Of a stretch of 64,000 nt of DNA, positions 18,101 to 25,469 are shown one piece after another. Below the pieces are notes generated by a model. It made no database searches. It had not been told where the DNA came from and was given only the letters and a program-made list of their open reading frames with translations. The DNA lies in NCBI GenBank assembly GCA_001898935.1, contig MKVT01000020.1, forward strand, positions 186,001-250,000, read 5' to 3'. The stretch's first letter is position 1. Each line of letters opens with the position of its first letter. The translations under genes were made by a program, and so were the position numbers. This DNA comes from Paludibacter sp. 47-17 (GTDB taxonomy: Bacteria > Bacteroidota > Bacteroidia > Bacteroidales > Paludibacteraceae).

Positions 18101-18849
18101 ACAACGATGGATTGAATGGCAATCTGCAACAAAATTATAATTCGTGTATCGCGCCCGACGGCAGAGGGGGTTGGTGGATTTCCCAGTATCGTTTCGAAGA
18201 TGCGGCCGCTATCCCTTCGTTGATTCATGTCGACGGAACCGGAGCGGTACGGTTCAATTCGGGTTTAACTCCGCTGCTGATCGGAAACTCGGTAATGGGC
18301 GGTCTGGCAGTTCATCCCGACGGCAAACGGCTTGCCATGGGATGTTCCAACGAAGTCAAGGTGTTTGAGGTTCGTTTCGATGCTTCGGGTGCGCCTGCCT
18401 TGAGGTTGATGCATTCGATAAAACCAGCCATGGGTACTAATACGGTTGGATTATCGTACGACCTGGCGGGTAATCTGTATGTTATTTCCAATACGAGCGA
18501 GCGCCTGGGAGTATGGGCCATGCCCAAGGCCGACAACCGGTTTGTAACCCACGCTGCGCCGGCTTACCGGATTGTAGTTCTCCATACTTCGGTCGACAAT
18601 CCAGTGGCTGTCTCCGACGAACCGGTCAAGCTGTTCCCGAATCCAGTTGGCGATGTGTTGCGTATAGCGGCAAACGCAACCGGTTTGAAAAAAGTGGAAC
18701 TGTTTGATTTAAACGGGAAGCTGGTGCTGACTGAAGATCTGTATTCCGAATCGGCCGAGCTGCAGGTGTCGTCGTTACCACCAGGAGCTTATATTGTTCG
18801 TGTACATGCTCAATCCGGTATTGTTACAAAACGAATTATTAAAAAATAA
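15178..18849 (+). CDS. Secreted N-acetylmuramoyl-L-alanine amidase with propeller domains and T9SS sorting domain
   Basis: A 1223-residue multidomain enzyme predicted to remove stem peptides from peptidoglycan outside the cell. After a signal peptide (to about residue 20) comes an Amidase_3 domain with zinc ligands H33 (NPGHGG), E58 (FWESKS) and H114 (SIHSNA) and the catalytic-type E197 (FLSEGS). A carboxypeptidase-regulatory-like domain follows (about 255-340), then two DUF4623-like propeller regions (about 365-690 and 790-1130). The C-terminal T9SS domain starts near VKLFPNPVGDVL and ends KRIIKK. Its amidase domain is closely paralogous to 22127-24541. It is second in the plus-strand operon, 12 bases after the PD40 gene. 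The large propeller tail is unusual for an amidase and may bind substrate. Confidence 0.88.
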   Translation: MKKDKLILMVFFVCMNLSAADFTGVKIYLNPGHGGWDANDRNIQTIPFAMGDTLGFWESKSNLVKGLYLRDLLQANGATVYMSRTRNRTEDDRSLSEIAAEANANNVDAFLSIHSNAVGNNVGTNYLLLLFHGRDNAPKYPQSLVQAQKAWPRLLNNQLTVWTHYATTTNIRGDSTFYGTYGLGVLTPLVVPGFLSEGSFHDYKPETHRLLNADYCKLEATNFHRYFCDYFQTALPATGVIAGFVKGVDQTLNHAQYVYKAGTHDRWLPLNGARVKLMNQSGDSLAGYEVDTLYNGVFAFHALQPGTYKLRVSAAHHTSKDTTVAVTASTTTFVPMMLVNPDLVVQRDTTPNYPDPVQEAGAVVLENYAFNRTSSQVPGWLNAATVRKVLYRNDKWYVLTTEPKILVVNATTNSVITEMNLTGISGGQLALSDMAFTSDGYLLACNKEVVGLPETQGRYFKVYSWDDDTAAPSLLFQTQSQGNWSNGEMGETMAVSGPRWRCRVYTPSVTTGSSRAIRIVGLNYEEGQQAVGYKYMLDAAAYTEALWGKKLKFTVSPFANDRIVIDSEKLQPTDFQFDWSRPDRDPLIAHGSFTAEVPAVSFGGSFFRHAGAILMAAPQSTADSSAVTIRLYNVTNGLGQAVAVSDSYTTESAASGKVPYMAAGAAVTGYDIDLLLLAGMQGVARFKTVAPAVKANIFASELSMETLTDGYRFRFTLNEASSATLLHLQEAGDMAVTKTIDLGPVPKGVNTRDFSFAEMELGEGTYSWSIEAEASGIDRPMKLSSDGVSQLQFYSPRGVAVDNSMESKYFGRVYASETIGGAVTSRTTTDGIYILNSALEDVTLQGATAYGGGVAWAGAGSPMRVSVGEDGWVYLTDWSDTNPGVWRMDPERPADAFTPVFSGLSITTGLAKYNGVNIHGAISHCWVTGTGENTRLFTFDKYYVDAVAANRGNLLQYTIGTLASPRQTPPDAIVYNDGLNGNLQQNYNSCIAPDGRGGWWISQYRFEDAAAIPSLIHVDGTGAVRFNSGLTPLLIGNSVMGGLAVHPDGKRLAMGCSNEVKVFEVRFDASGAPALRLMHSIKPAMGTNTVGLSYDLAGNLYVISNTSERLGVWAMPKADNRFVTHAAPAYRIVVLHTSVDNPVAVSDEPVKLFPNPVGDVLRIAANATGLKKVELFDLNGKLVLTEDLYSESAELQVSSLPPGAYIVRVHAQSGIVTKRIIKK

Positions 18850-18874
18850 ATCACTTTACTAAAAACAGAAGTAT

Positions 18875-20635
18875 ATGAAAAAGATCACTTTCCTGGCCAT
18901 TTTTATGGTTCTTTCTCTCCTGGCTGCGGGTGCTGCCGGACTTTCGGGTGTGTATAAAGTGGGTGTTTCGGAAACTGCACCCAACTTCAGCTCGTTGAAT
19001 GCTGCGTTTGAGGCACTCAATACGCAAGGGTTAACAGGCAATGTAGTGCTCGAGATCACCTCAGACATTACCGAAGCTGCCAATATCGGCCTGGGAGTTA
19101 ACACCGGTGGGTTTAGTATTGTTATTCGGCCCGACGCCGATGCCGATCGTACTGTTACTTTTACGCAGCTGACCGATAACACGAGTCCTACCGGACACCT
19201 GGTGATTGGTTATCCCACTGCTGGTCTCACCCAGGCATGGGCCGATGCCAATACTATCGGAACCGATAATGTTACCATCGATGGTTATGCGGTAGGCGGC
19301 ACTACCCGTCGTTTGACCTTTACCAATACGAATGCGTCGCACACCGGTGCCAGGGTAATTGTAGTGGTGGGCGACTGTGAAAATGTAACCATCAGAAATT
19401 GCAATGTTATCAACAATACCACCAGTACCAGTTCGCCATTCTGCGTGGGCGCCGTGGTACGTAAAGGTACTGCCATCGAAGTAGGTCCAACCAACCTCAC
19501 CTTCGAAAATAATGTGCTCACCGCCCTGGGCAATAATGTGGCCATGGGTTCGCGTATCACCAATTCGGGTACGCTAACAACGGTGAAAGCTACCAATGTG
19601 GTGTACAAAAACAATATCATCCAGGCTCGCCGACGGTTGATTGAAGTGAATTACACCAACAATATGCTGGTTGAAGGCAATGAATTTATTCAGGATCAAA
19701 CGGGAGCTGCCGGGACCATCAGTTACGGCTTGTGGACCTCGTCGGGCGTAACAGGTACCGTAAATATTCTGAATAATAAATTTATCCGGTCCACTACTGA
19801 AGAGGTTTCGGGCAACGGACACCGAACCGTGTCGTTATCGTCGGGGGCTACTTACAACGTATTTAATAATACCTTTGCCGGAATGGATAAAACCAAACCT
19901 TCGACTACGGCAACCAATTTAGTGTATCTGTTCTACAGTGGCGTAGCCGGTAAAATTTACAACAATACCTTCTACATGCCGCAGCTTACCGATCCGTCGT
20001 CGACCGGATATTATGCAGCGATCCAATTATCGGGTAATACAGCCGAAATAAAGAATAATATTTTTATGAGTAATGAATCGACCCACAGTAATGCGTATTT
20101 CATTAGTGCGGTTCCTACGCCCGAGAGCGATTTCAACCGGTTTTATACCCTGCCTTCCAACAGCACTCACAAGTATGTAGCTGCTTTTCTGAGCCTTACC
20201 GATTATCAGGACGCTAATCCAACCAAGGATATAAGTTCGAAGGTGGTGAATGTGACTTTTGAGAATGCTGCGGCGGGTAACTTGCTGTTGGCAGGAGAGT
20301 CGGTGCAGGATGCGAATCTGGCTGTAGCCCGCTTGTCGGATGTGTCGAAAGATATATTGGGAACCGATCGTTCGGAGCTTACCTATGCAGGTGCACACGA
20401 AGCGAAGTTGCCATTTATCTCGACACACAATCCTGCGGTTGAGCAAACTGCTCGAATTCTTCGTACGCCGGAAGGAGTTTTGATTGAACTCGATTCGGAG
20501 GCCCTGATCGAAATATATGCCATGAATGGTGCTAAAATTGAAAGTGTGCGTACCTCGGGAAGCTATACCAAAGACCTCGAAAAGGGCATTTATATTATCC
20601 GGATTAACGGAGTCGGAACAAAATTCATGAAGTAA
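18875..20635 (+). CDS. Secreted right-handed beta-helix protein with T9SS sorting domain
   Basis: A 586-residue exported protein (signal peptide to about residue 21). Its central part has the regular Asn-rich turns of a pectate-lyase-type parallel beta-helix: NVTIRNCNVINN, NLTFENNVLTALGNN, NVVYKNNIIQARR, GTVNILNNKFI, KIYNNTFYMP, AEIKNNIFMSN. The C-terminal 60 residues resemble a T9SS domain (IEIYAMNGAKIES, GIYIIRINGVGTKFMK). Such folds often bind or cleave polysaccharides, but no catalytic set can be assigned. It lies 25 bases after the amidase gene, so it is probably co-transcribed and may bind or cleave glycan released by the amidase. No family-level function is claimed. Confidence 0.75.
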   Translation: MKKITFLAIFMVLSLLAAGAAGLSGVYKVGVSETAPNFSSLNAAFEALNTQGLTGNVVLEITSDITEAANIGLGVNTGGFSIVIRPDADADRTVTFTQLTDNTSPTGHLVIGYPTAGLTQAWADANTIGTDNVTIDGYAVGGTTRRLTFTNTNASHTGARVIVVVGDCENVTIRNCNVINNTTSTSSPFCVGAVVRKGTAIEVGPTNLTFENNVLTALGNNVAMGSRITNSGTLTTVKATNVVYKNNIIQARRRLIEVNYTNNMLVEGNEFIQDQTGAAGTISYGLWTSSGVTGTVNILNNKFIRSTTEEVSGNGHRTVSLSSGATYNVFNNTFAGMDKTKPSTTATNLVYLFYSGVAGKIYNNTFYMPQLTDPSSTGYYAAIQLSGNTAEIKNNIFMSNESTHSNAYFISAVPTPESDFNRFYTLPSNSTHKYVAAFLSLTDYQDANPTKDISSKVVNVTFENAAAGNLLLAGESVQDANLAVARLSDVSKDILGTDRSELTYAGAHEAKLPFISTHNPAVEQTARILRTPEGVLIELDSEALIEIYAMNGAKIESVRTSGSYTKDLEKGIYIIRINGVGTKFMK

Positions 20636-20687
20636 AACGGCAGTAAACAGTTAAAACTGTCTTTTTATGCAAATTTTAACCGTTTTA
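20633..20687 (+). terminator. Weak two-tier hairpin after the beta-helix gene
   Basis: Outer arms TAAAACGG (20633-20640) and CCGTTTTA (20680-20687) enclose an inner ACAGT/ACTGT hairpin (20647-20660) followed by CTTTTT. This could be a weak or partial terminator before the next gene, which has its own -7 element. Confidence 0.4.
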
Positions 20688-20712
20688 TAGCTCGTAGTAG
20701 TTATAAAATGGT

Positions 20713-20720
20713 TAAATTTG
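20713..20720 (+). promoter_or_regulatory. Bacteroidota -7 element for the DUF4623-like gene
   Basis: Reads TAAATTTG, an exact TAnnTTTG match, 65 bases before the ATG at 20785. No -33 TTG was seen. With the hairpin just upstream it suggests that this gene can be transcribed separately. Confidence 0.45.
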
Positions 20721-20784
20721 AAGCCTTGCCGGATTCGTCATAATGCCGGAAGTTACTAGTGTTCACCTTAAAAAATATACTGAT

Positions 20785-22068
20785 ATGAGAAAAATTACCG
20801 CTATTATTGTTGCTTTTTTGATGTCCCTGGCAGTCATTGCCGAGGATCTGGTTATCACTCCGCTGTGGGAGTTCTCTGTACAATCGGCCAATTTGGGTAC
20901 TGCGGTCGACGATGTTAAGAACGGCATAGCCGTGAGTCCCGATGGAGCCAATCTTTATTTAAGTACCCGGACGGCCGATGCCAGCCAGGTAGCCATTTAC
21001 AATGCATCTACCGGAATTCGTTCGGGATACCTGCCGGGTCTTGCCGGTTTTGCTTCAAATTATGGCGGCGATGTAGCGGTTGATGGCAATGGGGCCATTT
21101 ATGCCAGCAATGTGATTATTAGCGCTTCGGCTTTAAAAGTAGCTCGCTGGGCTTCGCCGGCAGCCACTCCCGAATTGTTTATATCCACTACTGCGCATAC
21201 CGGATCGGGCACCAACCGGGTTGGTTACGGAATGGATGTAAGAGTCGATCAGGCAGGCGACGGTTTTTTGATTATGCATAAAAACGGGACTGCCGATTTC
21301 TTGATTTGGCTGATCGACAATAACGTACCGGTTTCGCAGGATCCGACCATTCTAACCGCCTCGCTCGAATCGGGTATTGCAATTACCGATTCGTATGCGC
21401 GTATTTCGATTATCGACGATAATTCTTTCTGGTTCGATGGCAATGTGACCCGTCCGCAGCTGGTTACGATTACAAAAAATGGAACTGCCATTAACTCGGC
21501 ACCTACCGCTTTAAGCTATACCACCCTGGCATTCCGTTCCGATGTGAACGCTGGTGTGGGAGGTGCTGCCGAATTCATGCTCGAAGAAAACCGTTACCTG
21601 GTTTTTGCCGCCAACAATCATGGTACCACGTTTACCGAAGGTCATATGGCCCGTTTTCAGAAGTTATTGGCCACAGGCGTAACTGTCGATGGAGAGGTGC
21701 TGGCTACTTTCCCGGCTGCAGGTCTGGGAAAAACGACCGACGCTTCGCATTTTGTGGAACCTGCGGTATATGTTAACGGGACCGATGCTTATATATACGT
21801 GCTGGGAGGATTTAATGGCATTGCCGCCTATAAGGTGAGTGCACCCGGCATCTCGACTTCAACTTCCGGAACATCGGTTTCGTCGATGTTGCGCCGCACG
21901 GCAAGTGGTATTGCCATCGAGTTGAATAAGGAATCGTTGGTTGAAATCTTTTCTGTTACCGGAGCAACGGTTGTGTCGACCCGTACCAGCGGCATCTTTA
22001 CACACGATCTGAATACAGGGATGTATATTGTGAGAGTCAATGGTAAAGCTGCCAAATTTATAAAATGA
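20785..22068 (+). CDS. Secreted DUF4623-like beta-propeller protein with T9SS sorting domain
   Basis: I start it at the ATG at 20785, where a signal peptide begins (MRKITAIIVAFLMSLAVIAE); the in-frame ATG at 20743 would precede it with an unlikely tail. The roughly 427-residue product has propeller-like repeats (NGIAVSPDGANLYLSTR, GGDVAVDGNGAIYASN, YVNGTDAYIYVLGGFNGIAAYKV), resembling the DUF4623 family of Bacteroidales and the propeller part of the amidase at 15178. The C-terminus carries a T9SS-type domain (VEIFSVTGATVVSTRTSG, MYIVRVNGKAAKFIK). It is likely surface-exposed or released, and a binding role in murein or glycan capture is a guess. It ends 19 bases before the bidirectional terminator. 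Confidence 0.7.
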   Translation: MRKITAIIVAFLMSLAVIAEDLVITPLWEFSVQSANLGTAVDDVKNGIAVSPDGANLYLSTRTADASQVAIYNASTGIRSGYLPGLAGFASNYGGDVAVDGNGAIYASNVIISASALKVARWASPAATPELFISTTAHTGSGTNRVGYGMDVRVDQAGDGFLIMHKNGTADFLIWLIDNNVPVSQDPTILTASLESGIAITDSYARISIIDDNSFWFDGNVTRPQLVTITKNGTAINSAPTALSYTTLAFRSDVNAGVGGAAEFMLEENRYLVFAANNHGTTFTEGHMARFQKLLATGVTVDGEVLATFPAAGLGKTTDASHFVEPAVYVNGTDAYIYVLGGFNGIAAYKVSAPGISTSTSGTSVSSMLRRTASGIAIELNKESLVEIFSVTGATVVSTRTSGIFTHDLNTGMYIVRVNGKAAKFIK

Positions 22069-22087
22069 GCCGGTTGAGCCAGTGTTG

Positions 22088-22123
22088 AAAAAGGCGTCGT
22101 CCGTACCGGACGACGCCTTTTTT
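22088..22123. terminator. Strong bidirectional terminator shared by two convergent operons
   Basis: A 15-bp uninterrupted stem (AAAAAGGCGTCGTCCG arm) with a three-base TAC loop and a run of T on the plus strand and A on the other. It lies between the stop at 22068 (plus) and the stop at 22127 (minus) and should end both operons. Confidence 0.92.
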
Positions 22124-22126
22124 CGG

Positions 22127-24541
22127 TTAATGCAATATTACTTTTTGATAGGATGCGCCAGCGCCAGCATCGATGCGAATTAAATAGCTGCCGGGAGGCA
22201 GGTCGCCGGTTGTCATAACAGGTGCGGCTACGGTGCGAATCAGCTGGCCGGTAAGCGTGTATAAGCTCAGGCTTGCACCGTCGGCATCGGTTTTCAGCCA
22301 CTCGCTGGCAGGATTGGGATATACCAGCGGCTTCGTAGTTTCTACTCCTGGAATCGACGAGTGAGGATTGTCGTATTTCAGTAAGTTGTCGAGATACACA
22401 TCTACAGCCGATCCCCATTCAAAACCGGCCGAACGGCGGATGCGGATTCCCGTCAGCGTATAAACAGTGGCGGGAGCCAGTTCTGAAAGATCCACTTCGA
22501 AGAATTCCCAGCCGAAAAATCCGGTCGTGCAAATTGGTACATACCGTTTATCGCCGCCTGCCGTAAATTCGAACTCCAGCGCATTAGCACTCATGTCGCC
22601 GAACACATGTATGCCTGCCATCTCTTCGTTGGTATAACTGAGGGCTGCAAGCGGGCTGAACACCACATGACCTTCATCGGCCAGGCTTGCCTCCAGGCGC
22701 AGAGCGCTGTTGCCTGCCAGTTTGGCCGACGAGCTGAGCGATGCCGATGCATTGGCGGCGCCGGCACTTTTTTGCGGGTCGTACGAATACGACAGGCTTT
22801 CGAATGCATCCACAACCGGTTGATGGCCGGAAACGGCATCTACAGCAGTGAAAGGTATTTCGATGGTTTCCACCACCGACACCCCGACCTCGTCTTTAAC
22901 CGCCCCATCCACCACCAGGAAGTAGTTCTCACCCGGTATAAGATTGTCGATTAGCCGGAAGTACGTTGAGCCATAGGGCAACATGATTTTGTTATTTTCC
23001 ACCGAGCGGGCATTTTTCGATACGGTCTGGCGTTTACTGTCGAGTACGGTAACCGAATTCTGCAAGTTGGAAGTATGGAGTTTTTTGTCGAATATAAGCC
23101 GGAATGCCGGTGCGTTGTAGTGTACTTTTGAATGCATAACGCTTGGGTAACTGCTGACCAGGGCCAGCCGGTTGCGGCTTTTGGTCACAAACCGGAAGCT
23201 GAAATCGTCGACCAGACTCAGGTTGTCGGGATGCGACGCCGTTTTAGCCAGTTTAACCGTATAGAGCGTCGATTTCTCGAGAGGTTTATCCGGAGTGAAC
23301 CGCATTTTATACTGCGTATCCTCGAACGTAATTTTCCCAGTAACCTCAGGGGTAATGCTAAAGGCAGCCGAGGTGCTGGCCTCATCCATATCCCAGTTAA
23401 ATTCCAGCAGGATAGAGGTTGAAGCATCCACACTGTCGGTAAGTGCCACCTTAGGCGAATAATTGATGATGGCAGGCGGCGTATTCCTGATACGGTTCAT
23501 ACTCAGGTTGATCCACGAAACAGCATGCTTGTTGACCCTAATTTCCTGCGTCAGCGGATAGTAACCTTCCTTCTCTGTTTTCACATGATAGAGCCCGGGT
23601 GCCAGGTTTTTAAAGACGAAAACCCCGTTTTGCATCGAGTCGACCGTGTGTTTTTCGCCGGTTTCGACCAGTGTAACAGTAGTTCCGTTCAAGGGCAGCA
23701 TCTCGTCGCGGCCTTTCAATTTATTGTAATTCGATTCGAGTTTGATACGGCTGTCGCGCACCGCCCCTGCTATGTTTCCGGTAGGAATCTCGCCTCCATT
23801 GAAATAATTGCAAAACGATTTGTAAAAATTCCAGGCTTCGAGCCATTTGTATTCCGGGTTCATCAACCGGTAGGTTTCGGGAATATAATCGTGCATGGAA
23901 CCTTCCGATATTACTCCGGGGACATACAATCCCCGCAGCACGCCATATCCGTCGCTCCAATTCATCGAAAGGCGGGCAAAGGTTTTATCCCCGCGTACGG
24001 AGTAGCCCGACGACCAGGTAGTAAGTTCATTGGTGAACAGGTTTTTGGCTATCTCGGTACTGATGGCCCGGCTGTCGTCGGATAGCTGTTTATGGGCCGG
24101 ATTGGTGATGTTGAAAGTAGGGTAGGTCTGCGTGTCGGTCGGATCGAGTCCTACATGCAGCATCAATACGTGATTGGCTACTCCGTTGCCGGCGTTACTA
24201 TGAATGGAGAGCATAAAGTCGGCACCGGCCTGGTTGGCCGACGCTACGATTTGTGAAAGCGGCAGGTCGTCGGCAGTGGTGTTGGTAGTACGCGACATGA
24301 TTACCGTGGCTCCGGCCGACTGAAGTAAGTCGCGGAGTGCAAATCCCTTGTCGAGATTGCTTTTCGATTCCCAGAAGCCAGCCTGGTCGCCCGATTTGTA
24401 AGGGGCTATTACTACATTCCGGTCGTCGCTGTCGTAGCCTCCGTGACCGGGATTGATGTATATTTTCACGCCCTGCAGGTTCTGAGCCGATGTTGCGGCA
24501 ACCATAGATGCTAGCAGGATCAGTATCAGGTGTTTTTTCAT
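22127..24541 (-). CDS. Secreted N-acetylmuramoyl-L-alanine amidase with T9SS sorting domain, copy 2
   Basis: An extracellular amidase predicted to strip stem peptides from peptidoglycan. I start it at 24541 (signal peptide MKKHLILILLASMVAATSAQ); the longer frame from 24643 runs into the upstream gene. The 804-residue product has an Amidase_3 domain with H33 (NPGHGG), E58 (FWESKS), H114 (SIHSNA) and E213 (VISEGS). A carboxypeptidase-regulatory-like domain follows (about 285-350), then Ig-like regions (about 365-580), a jelly-roll-like region (about 600-715) and a T9SS domain from VYPNPASEWL to the end. It lies seven bases after the PD40 gene and is the last gene of the long minus-strand run. 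It is closely similar to the 15178 enzyme in the catalytic domain but has a different tail. Confidence 0.88.
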   Translation of the reverse strand: MKKHLILILLASMVAATSAQNLQGVKIYINPGHGGYDSDDRNVVIAPYKSGDQAGFWESKSNLDKGFALRDLLQSAGATVIMSRTTNTTADDLPLSQIVASANQAGADFMLSIHSNAGNGVANHVLMLHVGLDPTDTQTYPTFNITNPAHKQLSDDSRAISTEIAKNLFTNELTTWSSGYSVRGDKTFARLSMNWSDGYGVLRGLYVPGVISEGSMHDYIPETYRLMNPEYKWLEAWNFYKSFCNYFNGGEIPTGNIAGAVRDSRIKLESNYNKLKGRDEMLPLNGTTVTLVETGEKHTVDSMQNGVFVFKNLAPGLYHVKTEKEGYYPLTQEIRVNKHAVSWINLSMNRIRNTPPAIINYSPKVALTDSVDASTSILLEFNWDMDEASTSAAFSITPEVTGKITFEDTQYKMRFTPDKPLEKSTLYTVKLAKTASHPDNLSLVDDFSFRFVTKSRNRLALVSSYPSVMHSKVHYNAPAFRLIFDKKLHTSNLQNSVTVLDSKRQTVSKNARSVENNKIMLPYGSTYFRLIDNLIPGENYFLVVDGAVKDEVGVSVVETIEIPFTAVDAVSGHQPVVDAFESLSYSYDPQKSAGAANASASLSSSAKLAGNSALRLEASLADEGHVVFSPLAALSYTNEEMAGIHVFGDMSANALEFEFTAGGDKRYVPICTTGFFGWEFFEVDLSELAPATVYTLTGIRIRRSAGFEWGSAVDVYLDNLLKYDNPHSSIPGVETTKPLVYPNPASEWLKTDADGASLSLYTLTGQLIRTVAAPVMTTGDLPPGSYLIRIDAGAGASYQKVILH

Positions 24542-24548
24542 GATGTTT

Positions 24549-25463
24549 TTACTTAAATACAACTTCGGCAACGAATATTTTACCCTCGGTAGTGTGATAG
24601 GCGATTTTACCAGCCTGGCCTGCAGCGGTAGGATGCATGGCAATTTCGCCTTTCCGGCTTACGGGCGTGCGCTCGTTGGTTTTAATATTCACCAGTTCGA
24701 TGGTCGATGCTGTCACCACATGTCCGTCGTCTTTATCGTTCATCCCCACCACATAATTGGCGTCGTACCATACCGGCGCATTCAGGTAATTCAGCCGATG
24801 CAAGATTTTTCCCTGTAAATCGCAGATAAAAGTGCCCTTCCCCGCTGCCGTAAAAAGTATCCTGTTGTTGTCGGGCGACAAGGATACCCATATATACCGG
24901 CTTTCGTCCATCTGAAGCGGATTCAGGTAATGTTTCCGCCCCTCTTTCACGAGCACCATCTTCAGGTCCTCGGTAGTCACGAAGTACAAATCGTCGTTAC
25001 CCGTGCGGCCAAACGTAACTTTTAAAAGCTGCTTTTCAGCCGCTACCAAAAAGCCGTTGTTATACCCGCGCACCTGCCGGAGTTCCCTGCGAGGCGACAA
25101 CATGGGCACCGTTTTCCCGGTTTTCAGTTCGTAGCTTTGCATCCCGTCGAACTTGCGTCCGTTTTCAAAGGTGCTGTAGCGATAAAAAATCCGGTTGTTT
25201 GTTAAATCGAAAATAGGCTCATACCCAGCGCCTGCCTCCGTTGAAATGGTGATGTTTTTTTGGGTGGCCAACTCGTGGAGTTGCAAGCCCGAATATACAC
25301 CCGACGAATAGAGCAGGAGGTCGCCGGTACGGTTTAAAACCGGGAAAAATGCGGCTTTGTTGCCCTCAGTGTTTACTTGGTTATACCTGCTTATGCCAGG
25401 CTTTTGTGCATGTATGCTGCAGCCCGTAGCTGCGATCAAAAGGATCAGAATTATTTTTTTCAT
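24549..25463 (-). CDS. Exported PD40 (TolB-like) beta-propeller protein, copy 2
   Basis: A 304-residue exported protein. The N-terminus MKKIILILLIAATGCSIHAQ could be a lipoprotein signal (Cys15) or an ordinary one cleaved after AQ. Inside are PD40-type repeats (YIWVSLSPDNNRILFTAAG, APVWYDANYVVGMNDKDDG, TAAGQAGKIAYHTTEGKI). It is paralogous to the protein at 14257-15165 along its length and, like it, sits immediately before a secreted amidase gene (seven-base gap). It also lies six bases after the phosphodiester-glycosidase gene, so the three probably form one transcript. No enzymatic motif is visible, and a helper or sensor role for the amidase is inference from the repeated pairing. Confidence 0.75.
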   Translation of the reverse strand: MKKIILILLIAATGCSIHAQKPGISRYNQVNTEGNKAAFFPVLNRTGDLLLYSSGVYSGLQLHELATQKNITISTEAGAGYEPIFDLTNNRIFYRYSTFENGRKFDGMQSYELKTGKTVPMLSPRRELRQVRGYNNGFLVAAEKQLLKVTFGRTGNDDLYFVTTEDLKMVLVKEGRKHYLNPLQMDESRYIWVSLSPDNNRILFTAAGKGTFICDLQGKILHRLNYLNAPVWYDANYVVGMNDKDDGHVVTASTIELVNIKTNERTPVSRKGEIAMHPTAAGQAGKIAYHTTEGKIFVAEVVFK

Positions 25464-25469
25464 GCTGTT

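Noticed and set aside
24541-24643. Upstream start for the second amidase at 24643
   Set aside because: It would overlap the PD40 gene and place 34 non-signal residues before a clear signal peptide.
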